From Tanytarsus gracilentus (lineage: Eukaryota; Arthropoda; Insecta; Diptera; Chironomidae), in the NCBI GenBank assembly GCA_038502055.1, contig JAXRKN010000043.1:5704001-5768000 (forward strand): DNA of 64,000 nt, written 5' to 3'. Under the pieces are notes generated by a model, which saw only the letters and a program-made list of their open reading frames with translations, did no database searches and was not told where the DNA came from. Both the position numbers and the translations under genes were made by a program. Of the stretch, positions 24,651 to 36,872 are shown piece by piece; positions within the stretch are counted from its first letter, which is position 1, and the number at the start of each line of letters is the position of its first letter.

Positions 24651-27600
24651 TCAAACATAAACTGTATTATTATTATTATGCTTCTCGCTCTCATCATTGT
24701 CACTACTAGTTTCCTCTGGCACATTGGCATTTACATGAGATAAATGAAGATTTGTAAAGAATTTTGCAAGAAATTGAAAGTTGGGTCTGAGGCGATCACG
24801 ATGATGCCAACAATCGAGCATTCTCCGATAAATGTCCTCGGGGCAACCTTCTGGCCTCGAAAGGCGATGACCTTTCTCAATGAGCTCATTAACCTGTGAG
24901 AATATAAATTTATTAATCAATTTACAATAAGTTTGATTGAAATCTTACCTCTGACCCAGAGAGATCGCCATAAGGAGTTTGACCTTTTGAAAAAAGCTCC
25001 CATAAGGTAATTCCAAAGCTCCACACATCAGAGGCATGAGAAAATTTTCCATAAAAACTTTCCGGTGCATACCACTTGAGCGGCCTTGAGGCGGAATAAA
25101 GAAATGGAGTGATTAATTTGTCGCTTGTCACATTATAAAATGCAAGCGAATGAAACTCACCATCTGCCGCCCGTGACAGATTGATAGAAATCTTTATCAA
25201 CTCCAACGGCTCTCGAAAGTCCAAAATCGCTGATTTTACAGTGCTCTTTCGTTGCCAATAAAATATTTCTCGAGGCCAAGTCACGATGTACGAATCGTTT
25301 CGACTCCAAATATTCCATTCCTTGTGCAATTTGCGATGCCCATAAGTTAATGTCTTTAGTTTCGATCTCAACAGCATGATGCGTTAAATAATTGGCAAGT
25401 GAGCCTAGTGGACACAACTCTTGAACAAGTGCAAGAGGCGGTCCCTTTGTTATTCCAATAAGCTTAACAATGTAAGGATTATCGAGTTTTATCATAACGG
25501 AAGCCTCGCGTAAAAATTCTCCCAAATTATCTTGATAATGCTCCTTATGAAGTGTCTTGACTGCAACCCACAGTTTTCCGCCATCAGGCAATTTCATGAC
25601 GCCTCTCAACACATTTCCAAATTCACCGCTTCCAATTTCCCTCTCGAGTCTCAACTCCTCTTTAGACACATAATAATTGGCACCTGTCTGCTGATTTACT
25701 TCCTTTAGTAAATTTTTTCTTGTATCATAAAGCTCAGGATCAAGTTCAGGTTCTACGTGTACCCACTCTTGGCGATTATTGCGATCGATTGGCGGATCCA
25801 CAAAGTAAATTTCCTCTATGCAATTATCGTTCATGCCGGAATTTTCCCACGCATTTTTATCGCTTTCTGTGAAGTATGTCGTAAGATCTTGAGTTGATTT
25901 TCTCGGCGGTGGCGGAACATCGTAGCTCCCACCTGGTTGTTGAAGATTATTGTTATTCAAGAAATCAGTTGAGAAGGAAATTGTCTTTAATTTATCCGTT
26001 AAAGCTGCTGCATTTTCAGAAGTCTTGTCAATCGTTGGAAGTGATAATTTCTTCTTCTTTCCAAATATGTTAAAAACCGATGGAGATTTTTGCTTGTTTG
26101 GACTTGATTCAATCGGAATGTTGTCACCACTAGTGGAGGTAGATGGAGTTGAGAATTGAGGTGAACTAGTCACTTTGGTGATTTTTGGAGACTTTGAGAG
26201 TTTGTTCCTGGGAAGGGTCGGTATCGGTATGGGAGGCTTAGGGATTGGTTCGACAATTTTTGATAATTTGACGGGTAAACCATCCGCAAATGTCATATAA
26301 TAGCTTATCAAATGCTCAAGTGAATGCATGTACGGTCCATCGTCGATGTAGAGAAATTTATTCTATTTAAAATCAAGCTTTAAAATTAAATTTAAGTAGA
26401 TAGTGGATATACTCACAAATTTATTAATTACATAGTTTCGAATATTCTTAAATTCATCGTCATCATGCAACATTGTAATGACATCGAGTCCTCGATTCCT
26501 TTCAGATGATCTCACAAGAAACAGCCCCGATATCAAATCATTAATTTCCTTACTATCGTTCACATATGCACTTTCGTCTTTTGCATAATCTTCGTAGAGC
26601 TCATTTCGCTTTTCAAGCAGTAGAGTTCTTGCACCCTCACGTCCCAGCGTACCATGATGCCATTTGTGACTGAACGTATTTATTGTTGGCACATAATTTT
26701 CCAAAAACTCAGCAACAGCCGTGTAATTATTATCTCGAGCATAATCGGAAGGAAGTAAACCCTCAATAGTTCTCGGCATACTTGCAGCTTTAAGTAAATT
26801 AAAAAAGTTTGTAAGAAATTAATAGTTTTTTTGATACCAAACAAACCTTTATGATCGAGTAAATATTTGACGATTTCAAGACTTCCAGCTTTTGCTGCTT
26901 CATGCAGGGGAACGAGTCCTGTCTCATTATTTCTAGCATGAAGAAGATTTATGTTGGCGCTCAAGAAAAGTTTCACCATCTCAATTGAGTTGTAGCGACA
27001 TGCATACTTTAAATAAAATTAGCAATTAAATTTTTAATAAAAATCGTTAGTATTTGACTCACATGCATGGCTGTATTTCCCTTTGAATCTCGACCATTAA
27101 CAGCAGCTCCCTTTTCAATTAAGATCTTCAGAATTTCAGGATTGACTTTATTCATGGCGGCAATATGGACCGCGGTCATTCCATTCTCATCTTTGGCATC
27201 GAAATTTCTGTAGGAGGTTGTCAAAATTTCCTTTACAACATTCAAGTTGTTTGCTTTTGTTGCGCGATGTAGTAAATTTGCCTTGCCACTTCGACAGAGA
27301 TTCGTTGGCGGATAAGATTTTCGCACAAAGTTATCAAGTTTTGTGCATAGATTTGAGTTCTCATGCCGATAATGATCGATTAGAAAATCAATGCCATGTT
27401 GAATGCACTGAGAATCGATGGAGAAAAAAGCATCTTCTCCATGCTGCTGGATTTGATAGTGATAGAACTCTTGATTAAACACCACGGATAGCACGTAGCT
27501 ATTGGGTAATGTGAGACTTTCTCGAACTAGAAAAATACCGTTCCAGCCAGTACGTTGAGACTCTGTGGAAATTCAAATTATCAATTAGTTTCATCCAGAT

Positions 27601-27697
27601 GAAGTGACGTCACAGCTTTCAAATTACCTTCGTAGAGAATTTTTTGTGCATCATCTCGCGACAAAGCACCATGGAACCACTCATCGTCGCGACTCAT
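24651..27697 (-). CDS. shark: Shark non-receptor tyrosine kinase (SH2-ankyrin-SH2-kinase)
   Basis: Seven exons, 27628-27697, 27063-27562, 26847-27006, 26417-26787, 25161-26362, 24949-25084 and 24651-24893, join in frame to give 893 residues, close to the fly protein. The order is: SH2-1 from EWFHGALSRDDA (residue 6) with GIFLVRES; about five ankyrin repeats (e.g. NGMTAVHIAAMN, GNTAMH, GLVPLHEAAKAG); SH2-2 with WHHGTLGREGA and GLFLVRSS; a Pro/Ser-rich linker with IPKPPIPIP; and the kinase from about 605. The kinase shows the G-loop GSGEFG (611-616), VAVK Lys636, HRDLASRN (Asp728), DFG (746) and WPLKWYAPES. It appears catalytically complete. In flies Shark acts with the engulfment receptor Draper and in JNK signalling at dorsal closure. 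It sits next to vap, another SH2 gene. Confidence 0.95.
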
Positions 27698-28589
27698 TGC
27701 ATTTACTTATTAATAATACTATCGCTCTTTGTCACCTCAATTAAAATGACATTAATTCTTTTTTTATTTGTGTAATACTAATGGCACTCGATATTTCTTA
27801 ATCACACTCCTATTTCACATTGAATTTAATGTCAGATGACTCATGGGACACTAGAGTTTGCACTTAAAACAATTCTAACATGGCTTCGCGTGGAAATTCC
27901 CACAGAAAATTAAAAAAATAAATTAACACAAAAACAAAAATCAAAACAAAATTGAGCTGAATGAAAAAGTACAGGGTGATGCGAATTACAAATACAAATC
28001 ATGGCTCTTTGTTTACAAGTTTTAAAAATAAAAAAAAAGCCTGAAAATAATGACACGAAAACAAAAACATCTGTTGATCGTCAATTTTTATTCTTTATTT
28101 AATTCCTTCAACATTTTCACTTTCTTTCTTCTACTCAATGATTGGTCACATAAAAAAGACTAGAAATATGCTTAACTATTTTTTTTCTTCTCCACATAAT
28201 TCGCTGAAATATGACTTTAATAATAATATATGCATGAGAAATATATATGAGAGAGGATAATGCGGTATAAATTTTTAATGAGTGTCGCATCCTAATTGAC
28301 GAATGATTTTTTCCCCAACATTGTGCGAGCAATTACAAGCAATTTTCATTTCCATTTAAAAATCTCAATTTTTGTCCTTTCCTAAATGCTAAATTCATGA
28401 CCCATAAAACTTTTTTAATGCAAAAAATATAAAATAAAATTTTCTCTTCATTCGATCGTTTGTGATTTGAGTAATTTTTTAAAATGCGTTATTTTATAAT
28501 CTTTAGTGAGCAAAACAAAAAGAAAACGAGATAATTAATGAAATTTCTCTCTGTCTTAAAAGCATTCGAATATCATCGATTTATATACT
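27698..28589. other. Shark promoter region / vap 3' flank
   Basis: About 890 bp, non-coding. It lies between the start of shark and the stop of vap, both on the minus strand. The sequence is AT-rich with A runs. No clear TATA box is seen upstream of shark. Confidence 0.5.
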
Positions 28590-31500
28590 CTAACTGATCA
28601 TGTCTAAATACTTGACTTTATGATTGGAAAGCATTTCGGTTACGGTTACAAGTTTCTTAATCGAATTATTTACTTTCGACATGTTCTGCAGTTCGTGAAG
28701 GTGCGAAACGCAAATGTGATGTAAAGTGGCCAATTCTCGTCCTAAAAATGCAATAAATAAATTATTAAAAATTAAATAAATTAAAAAAATCAATTACCCG
28801 TATCAGAGTTGCTGCTGAGCGTTGAATTATTAACCGTATAATCATTTGCGGTCGAAACCGAAAATGGATCGGCGACGTTACTTAATTGATCCAAGAATAC
28901 GATCATTCTTTCCTTGTTTTTGAGAATGAATGGATTGACGACCTCCATATAAGACTCCTGAAAAGATGGAACATCTCCCTTGAAGATTAATTAACAAAAG
29001 AAGGAAAAAAGAGAAGGAGCGAGAAAGAGTGAAAGATCCAGGTGATGGTTGTGGCGGGAGGGAAAAAGAGAAAAAAATGGAATAAAATATTCGTTAGCTG
29101 TGATCATTAATCAAACGCACAAAAAAATTAGTAGTATATTAAGTATACAATGTCATCAATTTTGTAGATCTACAGGAGAAAAAATGAAAGAAAAAAAAAG
29201 TTAACTTACTTTTCCTCCAAACTCAATGAGATTTGCCAAATTTTGAAGACATTTTGCGACCATGATGAGTGATCTTGTTGCCATCTGTTGTGGCTGCTCG
29301 GTAACGAGGCTAAATTGTCGTGGATTTAACAATGCCGGACACAAGAGACGAAGAAAGATGAAACCCGATACCACACGTGTTCTCACTAATCTCTCGCCGG
29401 GCCACTTTGCAATGACTGCCTTTTGCAGACAATGACAAATGTAGCGAACGCCACGCGGACAAGCGTCAATCGATGTGAATATGGATTGAGTAATTTGATC
29501 CAAGACTAGCAACAAAAATTCAGCGTTTGTGCATGCATCATCGTTAACTTCCATTTTTGTTGGATTTAATTCTGCCGATTGTTTGCTTTCGAGTAATTTC
29601 TGAATCGTGTCCGAAAGTGCTGACTGCAAAAATAATCCGCATTCAGATCTCATGTAGATATCCATTAATGTTGTTGCCAATGACGTGGCACGAAAGAGTG
29701 TGGCAACGTCGGTTTCGCGGGCAACTTCAGCTTGGCACAATGACTTGATTAACTCACATTCTTTCCTATCGTGACGAAAGATTTTTAAAAGTGATGAGGC
29801 GAGTGGAACGCGATTTGTATGGCACAAATCGGCAAGGGCTCGCACCGAGTGAAATTCATTTTCAAGAAGAAGCTCTTGAAGTGGCGAATACTCATCTTCG
29901 GGCATAACGAGATCATCCATGTAACGAATGCGGCATCTAATTGAGCCCCACTCACCTATCGGCGTAATTCCTAACAAATCGTACCAGTTTTCTGTCTCAG
30001 ATCCGTTTTTGAGCGTCGACAAGTCTATTGTCAGTTCTGCAACGTCTGAATCTTTGTTTCGTTTAGCGCGCGACACTAGTGTCAAGTTCAAAGTTTGAAT
30101 ATCAATTGGTAAATCGTCAATCACGTATTCCTCTTCGAAAATGGGATCGGGCGTCGATTTGACTTTTGTTTTTGCGATTTTAATTTTATTTAGCGCCACA
30201 GAGATGAAACAATGTGAAACATACTTGAATGGAATTCGATGTGCTTCGAGAATTTGCAGATTTAAGCAGCGAAGTTCCCTCAAATTCGGAACTTTTGATT
30301 GTGCTCGCGAAAATTGTACCCGACAATGTTGCTTCAGCATGCCTATCCACTTCTGATATGACTCTGTATTTTTGTCACACAAGTATGTTATCGTAGCCAG
30401 ACATGGCAGCGCTCTCTCGACAAGCTGGAAGCAATTTGTTTTCTCATAAAGCGATTCATGAACCTAAAAGAAGTTTACAAAATTTTAATTTAATTACAAT
30501 AAACATCTTTTAAATTCTTACCTGATAGAGATAAGCGCATGAGAGATCGATAAGTCCTTTAGGCTTAGTTTTCTTTGGACTATCATAGAAAAAGAGATGA
30601 GTTTCAGTTCCCTCGTTAATGAGCGCAAAATACAGTTGTTTCCACTTGCCCGTCTTTTCTGATCGCTTTTGAAGGAAGCCCTGATGCTTAATGCCCTTTA
30701 TCTTCTTCAAGATATTCTGATCACGACACTCTCGAAGCGTAGCGTAAATTTTCTCGGCTGCAGCAGAAACTGCCGAGGGAGGATGAAAGTCTGAATGGCC
30801 GCCATTGACAACAGGATTTTGAAGCGTGTGACCTTCGACAATTTGCTCTTTTCGATAACGATTTATGACTGCATCCAAACAATCAAAGGTCCTGCCACCC
30901 ATCAAATATCGAACACCCTTTTTCTCGATACGAAATCTCTGTATTTGATTGTTGATGTGAAAGAAGAGTGAATAATCTCCGGGTGAATTATCGCTGGGTC
31001 TAACGAGAAAACTGCCCGGCCCGGCTTTCACGAGCATATCGACAGCTTCATTTTTCGTACAATTCGGATGAAACCATCCAAAAACTGTGTTGGGATCAAT
31101 TGATGGATCGAGATCATCCACGAGCTCATGAAAAATCATTCCTTGTTCACCGGTTCGATGCTTCGTAGTCCACAACCAGCCATCGCCCATATCGTTGTGA
31201 ACGAAAAAGATGTCGCCCTTCTGAAAGCTCAATTCGTCGGTGTCGGGCATTTTTGTGTACGGTAAAATTGCAACAACTCGCTTCTTATCGTTAACGGGTT
31301 CCGGCGGTGGCACAGGATTAAGTAAACGCTCACGCTTTAACAGATCATTGGATGAGTAATATGCAACTAAATCGCCCAGTGAGAAAAATTGACGGCCGCC
31401 AATGTAGAAATCGCCGCAAACGGCGGCAATGCTAATTTAAATATAGAACAATAATAAATAAAGGAGCGAGTGGATTTTTTTTTGAGTGAGTCATAAAGTG

Positions 31501-32298
31501 CGAGAAATGTGTGACAATAAAATATCTTTCTTGCATCGATACAAAATTTGTGTGCGTTTAATTTTGGATCAATCAAGGGATGGTCACACATTGAAATGTC
31601 ACTCACGCCCCGGAAATCAAATTGATGCATCACAAATGGAATAACAATTAAATTGCTCACCGGAAATGGTTGATGCCCGTCTTGCCTAAAAAGCTGAGAA
31701 CATAACTTCCTGGCTTTCTATCACTTTCTCTCACTGCACATCACGAAGCATGCGAGGGAAGAGAAAAAAATTTTGATCGAGATAAGAATAATAAATATGT
31801 CAATATTTACGAGAGAAGAAATATTACCCAAGTAACTTCCGAGCTTATGAGTTGATTTGAGTCTCATTTCTGCCGATCCTCGATCCAATCGTCCATGATA
31901 CCATTCTGTCTCGGCTGGCGGTGGTATTGGCTGTGGAGCCCGCTCGCCTAGTGAGTAATTAAGAGAAACACAAAACATTTTTTTATAGCTCAATATGCTG
32001 TGCTACTTCATACAAACGAATGACGACGACTCAATGATAAGAGTGTGAATAAAAAAAAATGTCGATGAAAAAAAAATGTAAATTGTGTAATTTGATAAGC
32101 GCCGGCAGACTTTTTTTCATTGTGAATGTACTTGCGATGCGTTTGTGTGGCAATTAACCGGCATTTGTGCTGATTTTAAGTTAGAAAAGAACTTTTTCAT
32201 TACTTACTATTGAATGTATTAAAACCATCAACTTCATCGTCCAATATTAATTGATTAAGATCCGCTTCTTCGTCACTCTCATTCATTATTCCAGCCAT
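28590..32298 (-). CDS. vap: Vap, p120 RasGAP (RASA1 orthologue)
   Basis: Seven exons, 32208-32298, 31828-31947, 31661-31733, 30522-31431, 29210-30463, 28798-28957 and 28590-28741, join in frame to give 919 residues. Domains match RASA1 in order: an acidic N-terminus and Pro-rich PIPPPAE; SH2-1 (about 46-130; EWYHGRLDRGSAEMRL, GSYLVRES); SH3 (about 146-205; AILPYTKMPDTDELSFQ, DGWLW); SH2-2 (about 214-300; GWFHPNC, GSFLVRPS); PH (about 345-450; GFLQKRSEKTGKWKQLYF); C2 (about 460-580); and RasGAP (about 600-870). The RasGAP domain has the arginine finger in LFRATSLATTLMD (Arg about 656) and the FLRLLCPALLNP motif. It accelerates Ras GTP hydrolysis downstream of receptor tyrosine kinases; the fly gene is needed for neuronal survival. 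The start ATG at 32298 begins MAGIMNESDEE. Confidence 0.95.
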
Positions 32299-32548
32299 TT
32301 TACACTTCTAGCACAGCTTACAACACTTTTAATCGATCTATGACTTTAATTTCCATTAAGAATACACAATTTAGAGTTAAAAATTAAGAGTTGAAAAATT
32401 TTCTTCTGATTCACTAATCCTACGCGTATTAGCCCCTCGTGAATTTTAAACTCACGTTCCCTTCGTCTATCTCCATCTCACTCGCCCCCAACGAAAGGCG
32501 GGAAATAAAAAAATAGAATTGTTGTTATTTATTTTAATTGAAAAAAAC
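32299..32548. promoter_or_regulatory. Divergent promoter shared by vap and Exo1
   Basis: The 250 bp between the vap ATG (minus) and the Exo1 ATG (plus). There is no TATA box. The Exo1-proximal half is less AT-rich than the surroundings. Both genes are expected to be broadly expressed, which suits a TATA-less bidirectional promoter. Confidence 0.65.
32497..32505 (+). promoter_or_regulatory. E2F-type site upstream of Exo1
   Basis: GGCGGGAAA, the exact reverse complement of the E2F consensus TTTCCCGCC, lies 44 bp before the Exo1 ATG. E2F sites drive S-phase expression of replication and repair genes, which fits an Exo1 promoter. It could also act on vap. Seen directly; function inferred. Confidence 0.6.
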
Positions 32549-34576
32549 ATGGGAGTTACGGGATTAATTAAGTTTGTTGAAGCTGCTTGCGAGCAAGGAC
32601 AAGTGCACATGCTGAAAGGATGTACTGTAGCTATCGATTCGTATTGTCTTCTTCACAAAGGTGCTTACAGCTGCAGTGACAAATTGGTGAGTTTTAATTT
32701 AGTTATTTATCAATGAAAAATGCGATGATTTTATTATTAAATGCTTTATTTAAACTAAAAATGTCTTCAACTATCAAATTATATTGAGACAAATGGACCC
32801 AAATGCATAATTTTCACTTTTAACATTCAATAAAATGTACTCAAATTTTAGGTTCAAGGCGTTAAAACGACAATGTTTGTGGACTACATCATGAAGTACG
32901 TAAAAATGCTCAAATTACATAGAGTCAACATAATTATGGTGTTTGATGGCATGGCACATGTATCGAAAGCACTAACCGAAAAGAAGCGAAAAGAGTCTCG
33001 AACAGAAGCAAAAGCTCGAGGCGCTCAATTGTTAGCAGCTGGAAGACCTGATGAAGCTAAGAAAGAGTTTGATAAGGCTGTCCAAATATCACACGAACAT
33101 GCACTGGCACTTATGGAAGCGTGTCGAAGTGAAAATGTTGACTGTATTACGAGCATGTATGAAGCTGACGCTCAACTAGCATATCTCAACAAAATTGGAT
33201 TAGCAACTTATGTGATCTCTGAAGACTCTGACTTGATTTTGTTCGGATGCAAGAAAATCGTTTTTAAATTATCCCTCAATGGAAGCTGTGTGATTTTTGA
33301 TTCGAGTAAACTGCACAACTGTCTCGGACTTTCTCAAGAAAAATTCTCATTTGAGAAATTTAGAAGAATCGCAATCATGTCTGGCTGTGATTATCTCGAT
33401 TCATTGCCCGGTATTGGCCTTGTAAAAGCATCAAAGTTTATGATGATGACCGCTGAGAGAGACATGAGAAAAGCTCTCTATAAAATTCCTTCATATTTAA
33501 ATATGAGTAAGCTAAATGTCACCAAAGAATACATTGAAGGATTTCTGAGGGCAGAAGCCGCTTTTAAATATATGTTTGTATATGACCCAATCAAAAGAAA
33601 AATGGTTCGTCTTAATGAGCTTGAAAATGCAGAGGATGAAGAATTTTGCTCACAAACAGGAAGAGAACTCGACGAAGACAATGCGTATCAATTGGCACTG
33701 GGCAACATAAATCCACGAACTTTCGAGGTGGTGGCTGATTTTGATCCTCGAAAGGTTGTTCAGAAAAAATATAATGGCAAAATTGAACCGCATTTGAGTA
33801 TTTGGAGATGCAATATAAACGAATTTAAAACCTTTGCAAAGGCTAAACCGTTGCGAGATCTGCAGACTAAAATCACTTCATTCGTTCCCGTTAACAAAGT
33901 TGGTGATGCTAAAGTGCGACAAATAATTGAGGAAGAAAATAATGTCGATGAAAGTTTCAACGAAGAAGATCTTCTCAGTCATTATGGAATAGAATATCTC
34001 AGTCCGAAAAAAAATTCAATAAGTGAGGACGAATTGCTTAAAAAGAATGACAATGATATTGAAACGCCATCAAGGAAAAATCCTTTCGCTAAACTTAAGC
34101 TTACCACAAGTGACGAATCAATCAAGGCTGAAGAGACTTCATTTATGAGCAAGGTTGTTCCAAAACCACGAGTTGTAAGCCGATTTTTTCAAAAGCAATC
34201 CGAACCAGCTCAGCAAACGGAAGAGATGAAACAACGAGCAATATTAAATAAGGAAAAACTTCAACGCGAAATTGACGTGAGGCTTGAAGAAAATCGAAAA
34301 TTTTATAATATTGTAAAATATTCGTTTAAGGAATTGGAAACTGCAAAAGAAGAAGAAGAACCCCGAGAGAATGGCGAAGATGACAATGACGTGAGTGAAG
34401 TGCCTGATGAACTCAAAGTACAAATTAAAACTGCTGTCATTAAACCAAAACCTCTTACCTCCTCAAAATCATTAGGTGGAAAATTTAGTTTAGGTCTCAA
34501 GCGAAAAGCGCCAAGTATCAGTGATACACATCCGAAACTTGCTAAATTTGGGTTCACTCGAAGCAGCCAACAATAA
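32549..34576 (+). CDS. tos: Exonuclease 1 (tosca), FEN1/XPG-family 5' nuclease
   Basis: Two exons, 32549-32686 and 32852-34576, join at phase 0 to give 620 residues. The start MGVTGLIKFV is the invariant XPG-family N-terminus, with the amino group near the active site. Metal-binding acids sit where expected for Exo1: Asp30 (AIDSY), Asp78 (FDG), Glu150/Asp152 (YEADAQ), Asp171/Asp173 (SEDSD), and Asp226 (SGCDY), followed by the LPGIG helix-hairpin-helix. The enzyme is a 5'-3' exonuclease and flap nuclease acting in mismatch repair, recombination and end resection. The C-terminal half is charged and poorly conserved; QTKITSFV there resembles a PCNA-binding PIP box. It is shorter than human EXO1. 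It is divergent from vap. AATAAA overlaps the stop codon (34572-34577). Confidence 0.95.
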
Positions 34577-35837
34577 AAATCTTTTAATGACGTTTTTAAA
34601 AAATCGCTTGAACATTCTTTCATTTAAATTCCTCAAGACCTACCTCACACTTATTCATTCATCATCTTATTGCGAAGATTGATACTTGCCTCTTAAATAC
34701 TTCATGTCTTCACGTACCATGTGACGATGAAGATACGTGTTTCATTGAGAATGAGGAGGAAGCAAAAAATCAATTAGAGCATTTATGGATTTGTTGCGGA
34801 GCATTTTAACAATTCATAATTGTGTCTTTGACACTTGCACACACATGGGAAAAAAGTTTAAAGTAATAATAAGAAGTAAACTAAGTAATTGTTTTTCCTC
34901 TTCTTCTTCTTCTTCTTCTTCTATTTTCAATCATATATTCTCTTAGAGGCCGTTTGCGGTCTCGCAAGCAAGATCATTTATCAAAATCACAAAAAGAGCT
35001 TTGAAAATTGAAAAAATAAATCCTAAATGGATGATGATGCACTCGGTGTGTTTTGACCAAATTTTTCAAATGATTGACATCTTCATGTCAATGTTAAATA
35101 TTTTCTGAAAATAACATTTAGTGACGAAACATTTAAAAGCGCGTGTAAAGAAAATTTTCTGGCACTGATGATATCGATCTCTTGTTGATGGATTTTCTGT
35201 TGTTAGCTTTATTAGGCATTTTATTGAAATGATTTCTTTACACAAAATTCAATTGAACTATTAATGAGGCTTAGACAGATTTTTTAGAGAAGTTGCAGTT
35301 AATTTTTAAAAAATCATGAAATTTTAAAAAAACATATTTTTTTTAATTTTAAAGATTTTTAGAGTTTAAAATTTTCCGTTCTATCCTCGTGACAATGCCT
35401 TAGATTTCAATCATTTTTCTAAATCAGCATCATTAAATTGATCTCTATATATTTCGTACATGACTCTAGACACAAGAAGTGATTTTGTTATAATTTTATT
35501 AACGTTATGAAGTGCAACATAAAAATTTTATACAATTGAAAACCTAACCTTGAGTCACTATAGGACTGATGATGAGTAAAAAAGTCTTATTATGCCTTTG
35601 AAAAATCGATTTAGATTTCGATCAAGATCATCGCGATAACTAGCGAAAAATAGACATGAATTATGCAGCTATAGATTGGATAATTTTTATTTATGACTGT
35701 TCAAAATTTATTCACAAAAACTAACAAATGTGGCGAGTGCACTTGAGGGTATGAGAAATTTTAAAATTTTGAGATCTAACGTAATTTTTACATAACCCAC
35801 AAAAAAAATCGAACATAATTTCTTATTTCTCTCAAAT
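34577..35837. other. Convergent intergenic interval
   Basis: About 1.26 kb between the Exo1 stop and the stop of the minus-strand cuticular gene. AT-rich, with a (TTC)n microsatellite at about 34900-34922. No coding or RNA gene recognised. Confidence 0.6.
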
Positions 35838-36796
35838 TCACTTGTACAATCTGACAATTTTGCCTTGCTCGTCATAACCAAACACTGGATCTCTAATAGG
35901 CTCGACGGGCGAGTATCTGCGAAGAGCGTAAAATTTATATTCATGAACGATCATTAATCACTTAAAAATTACGCGAGTGTCGCTACTCACTTTAATTGCG
36001 CCGAGAATCCATTTAATTTACGATCATCCTCATTTTGACCCGTGGCAAAGCGCACTTTCTGCAATGAACTGTCGGGCAATAGAATGTAATACTGTCCGGC
36101 CTGACCTTGCTGTGATGCGGCGAGTAAATTGACGCCGTTGTTGCTTCTTCCATGCGCTTCAGCATTAGCAATCGCAATCACTGGCTTTTGATCATCGTAA
36201 TCATCGTTATCTTGTTCCTCATTTCCAAAATTCTGTGGAAATTCCGTTTGAGTTTCGGGTAATTCTGTGGTAAACGGTGCGCCATATTCGCGCTGTGGAA
36301 GTTGCTGTTGAGCTACAAATAAAATTATTATTATGACCCTCAAATTATTTTTAATCTTCTTACTTTTTCCATTAAAGTTGACGTTGAATCGTTGAGCATC
36401 AGCTTTTGGATTTGGGAATTTTTGTTCTCTTAAGCGCTCTTGTTGCGCTCCAAATTGAGGAGCAAATGAAGGCGAAAGAAGAAATTGACGACCATTGATC
36501 ACAAATTTGCCCGCTTGTTGATTTGCTTGCTGTTGGCGAAATTGTGAAAATGAATTCGCAGCGGGAACGACTTGCAAAAAGTCATCGGTGGTGCTGGCAC
36601 GTGGAGTAGCGGGAGGCGGACCATATTCATTACTGACTGTTGTGAATTCAACATTATTTGGATCAATAGGAGCGCCATATTCACGTGATGGCAATTCTAA
36701 TCGCTGGCCTTGTGGTTTCCAGCCTCGAGGTGGATATGGTGCAGGCTTTTCAGCCAGAGCAATTCCGAAAATTACACAAACTAGAATAATCTTCAT
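35838..36796 (-). CDS. Secreted cuticular protein with REYGAP motifs and degenerate RR-like C-terminus, 277 aa
   Basis: Three exons, 36364-36796, 35991-36312 and 35838-35916, join in frame. The start is chosen at 36796 because MKIILVCVIFGIALA is a clean signal peptide and the upstream in-frame ATG at 36841 lies at the predicted transcription start. The mature protein begins EKPAPYPPRGW. It has REYGAP twice, NEYGPPP, Gln-rich segments, INGRQFLLSP, and a C-terminal GQYYILLPDSSLQKVRFATG followed by GFSAQLKYSPVEPI and FGYDEQGKIVRLYK. The YYxLLPD...LQKV...GFSAQLKY pattern resembles a shortened chitin-binding RR domain but lacks the aromatic N-terminal third, so chitin binding is uncertain. The YGAP motif is shared with the gene at 39.2-40.9 kb. 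Confidence 0.8.
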
Positions 36797-36861
36797 TTTT
36801 AGGCGAACTAACGATACCGATTGATAAAAGTCGAGTGACAATAATTTTACTCAAATAAATC

Positions 36862-36872
36862 CTATTTATATA
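36862..36872 (-). promoter_or_regulatory. TATA box of the REYGAP cuticular gene
   Basis: TATATAAATAG in the minus strand, about 66-76 bp upstream of the chosen ATG, placing transcription start near 36840. This supports the downstream start codon at 36796. Confidence 0.7.

Noticed and set aside
33478..33960. Two minus-strand frames opposite Exo1
   Set aside because: They are antisense shadows of the conserved Exo1 exon.
36839..36841. Upstream in-frame ATG of the REYGAP protein
   Set aside because: It lies at the predicted transcription start just below the TATA box, and would bury the signal peptide. The ATG at 36796 is preferred.
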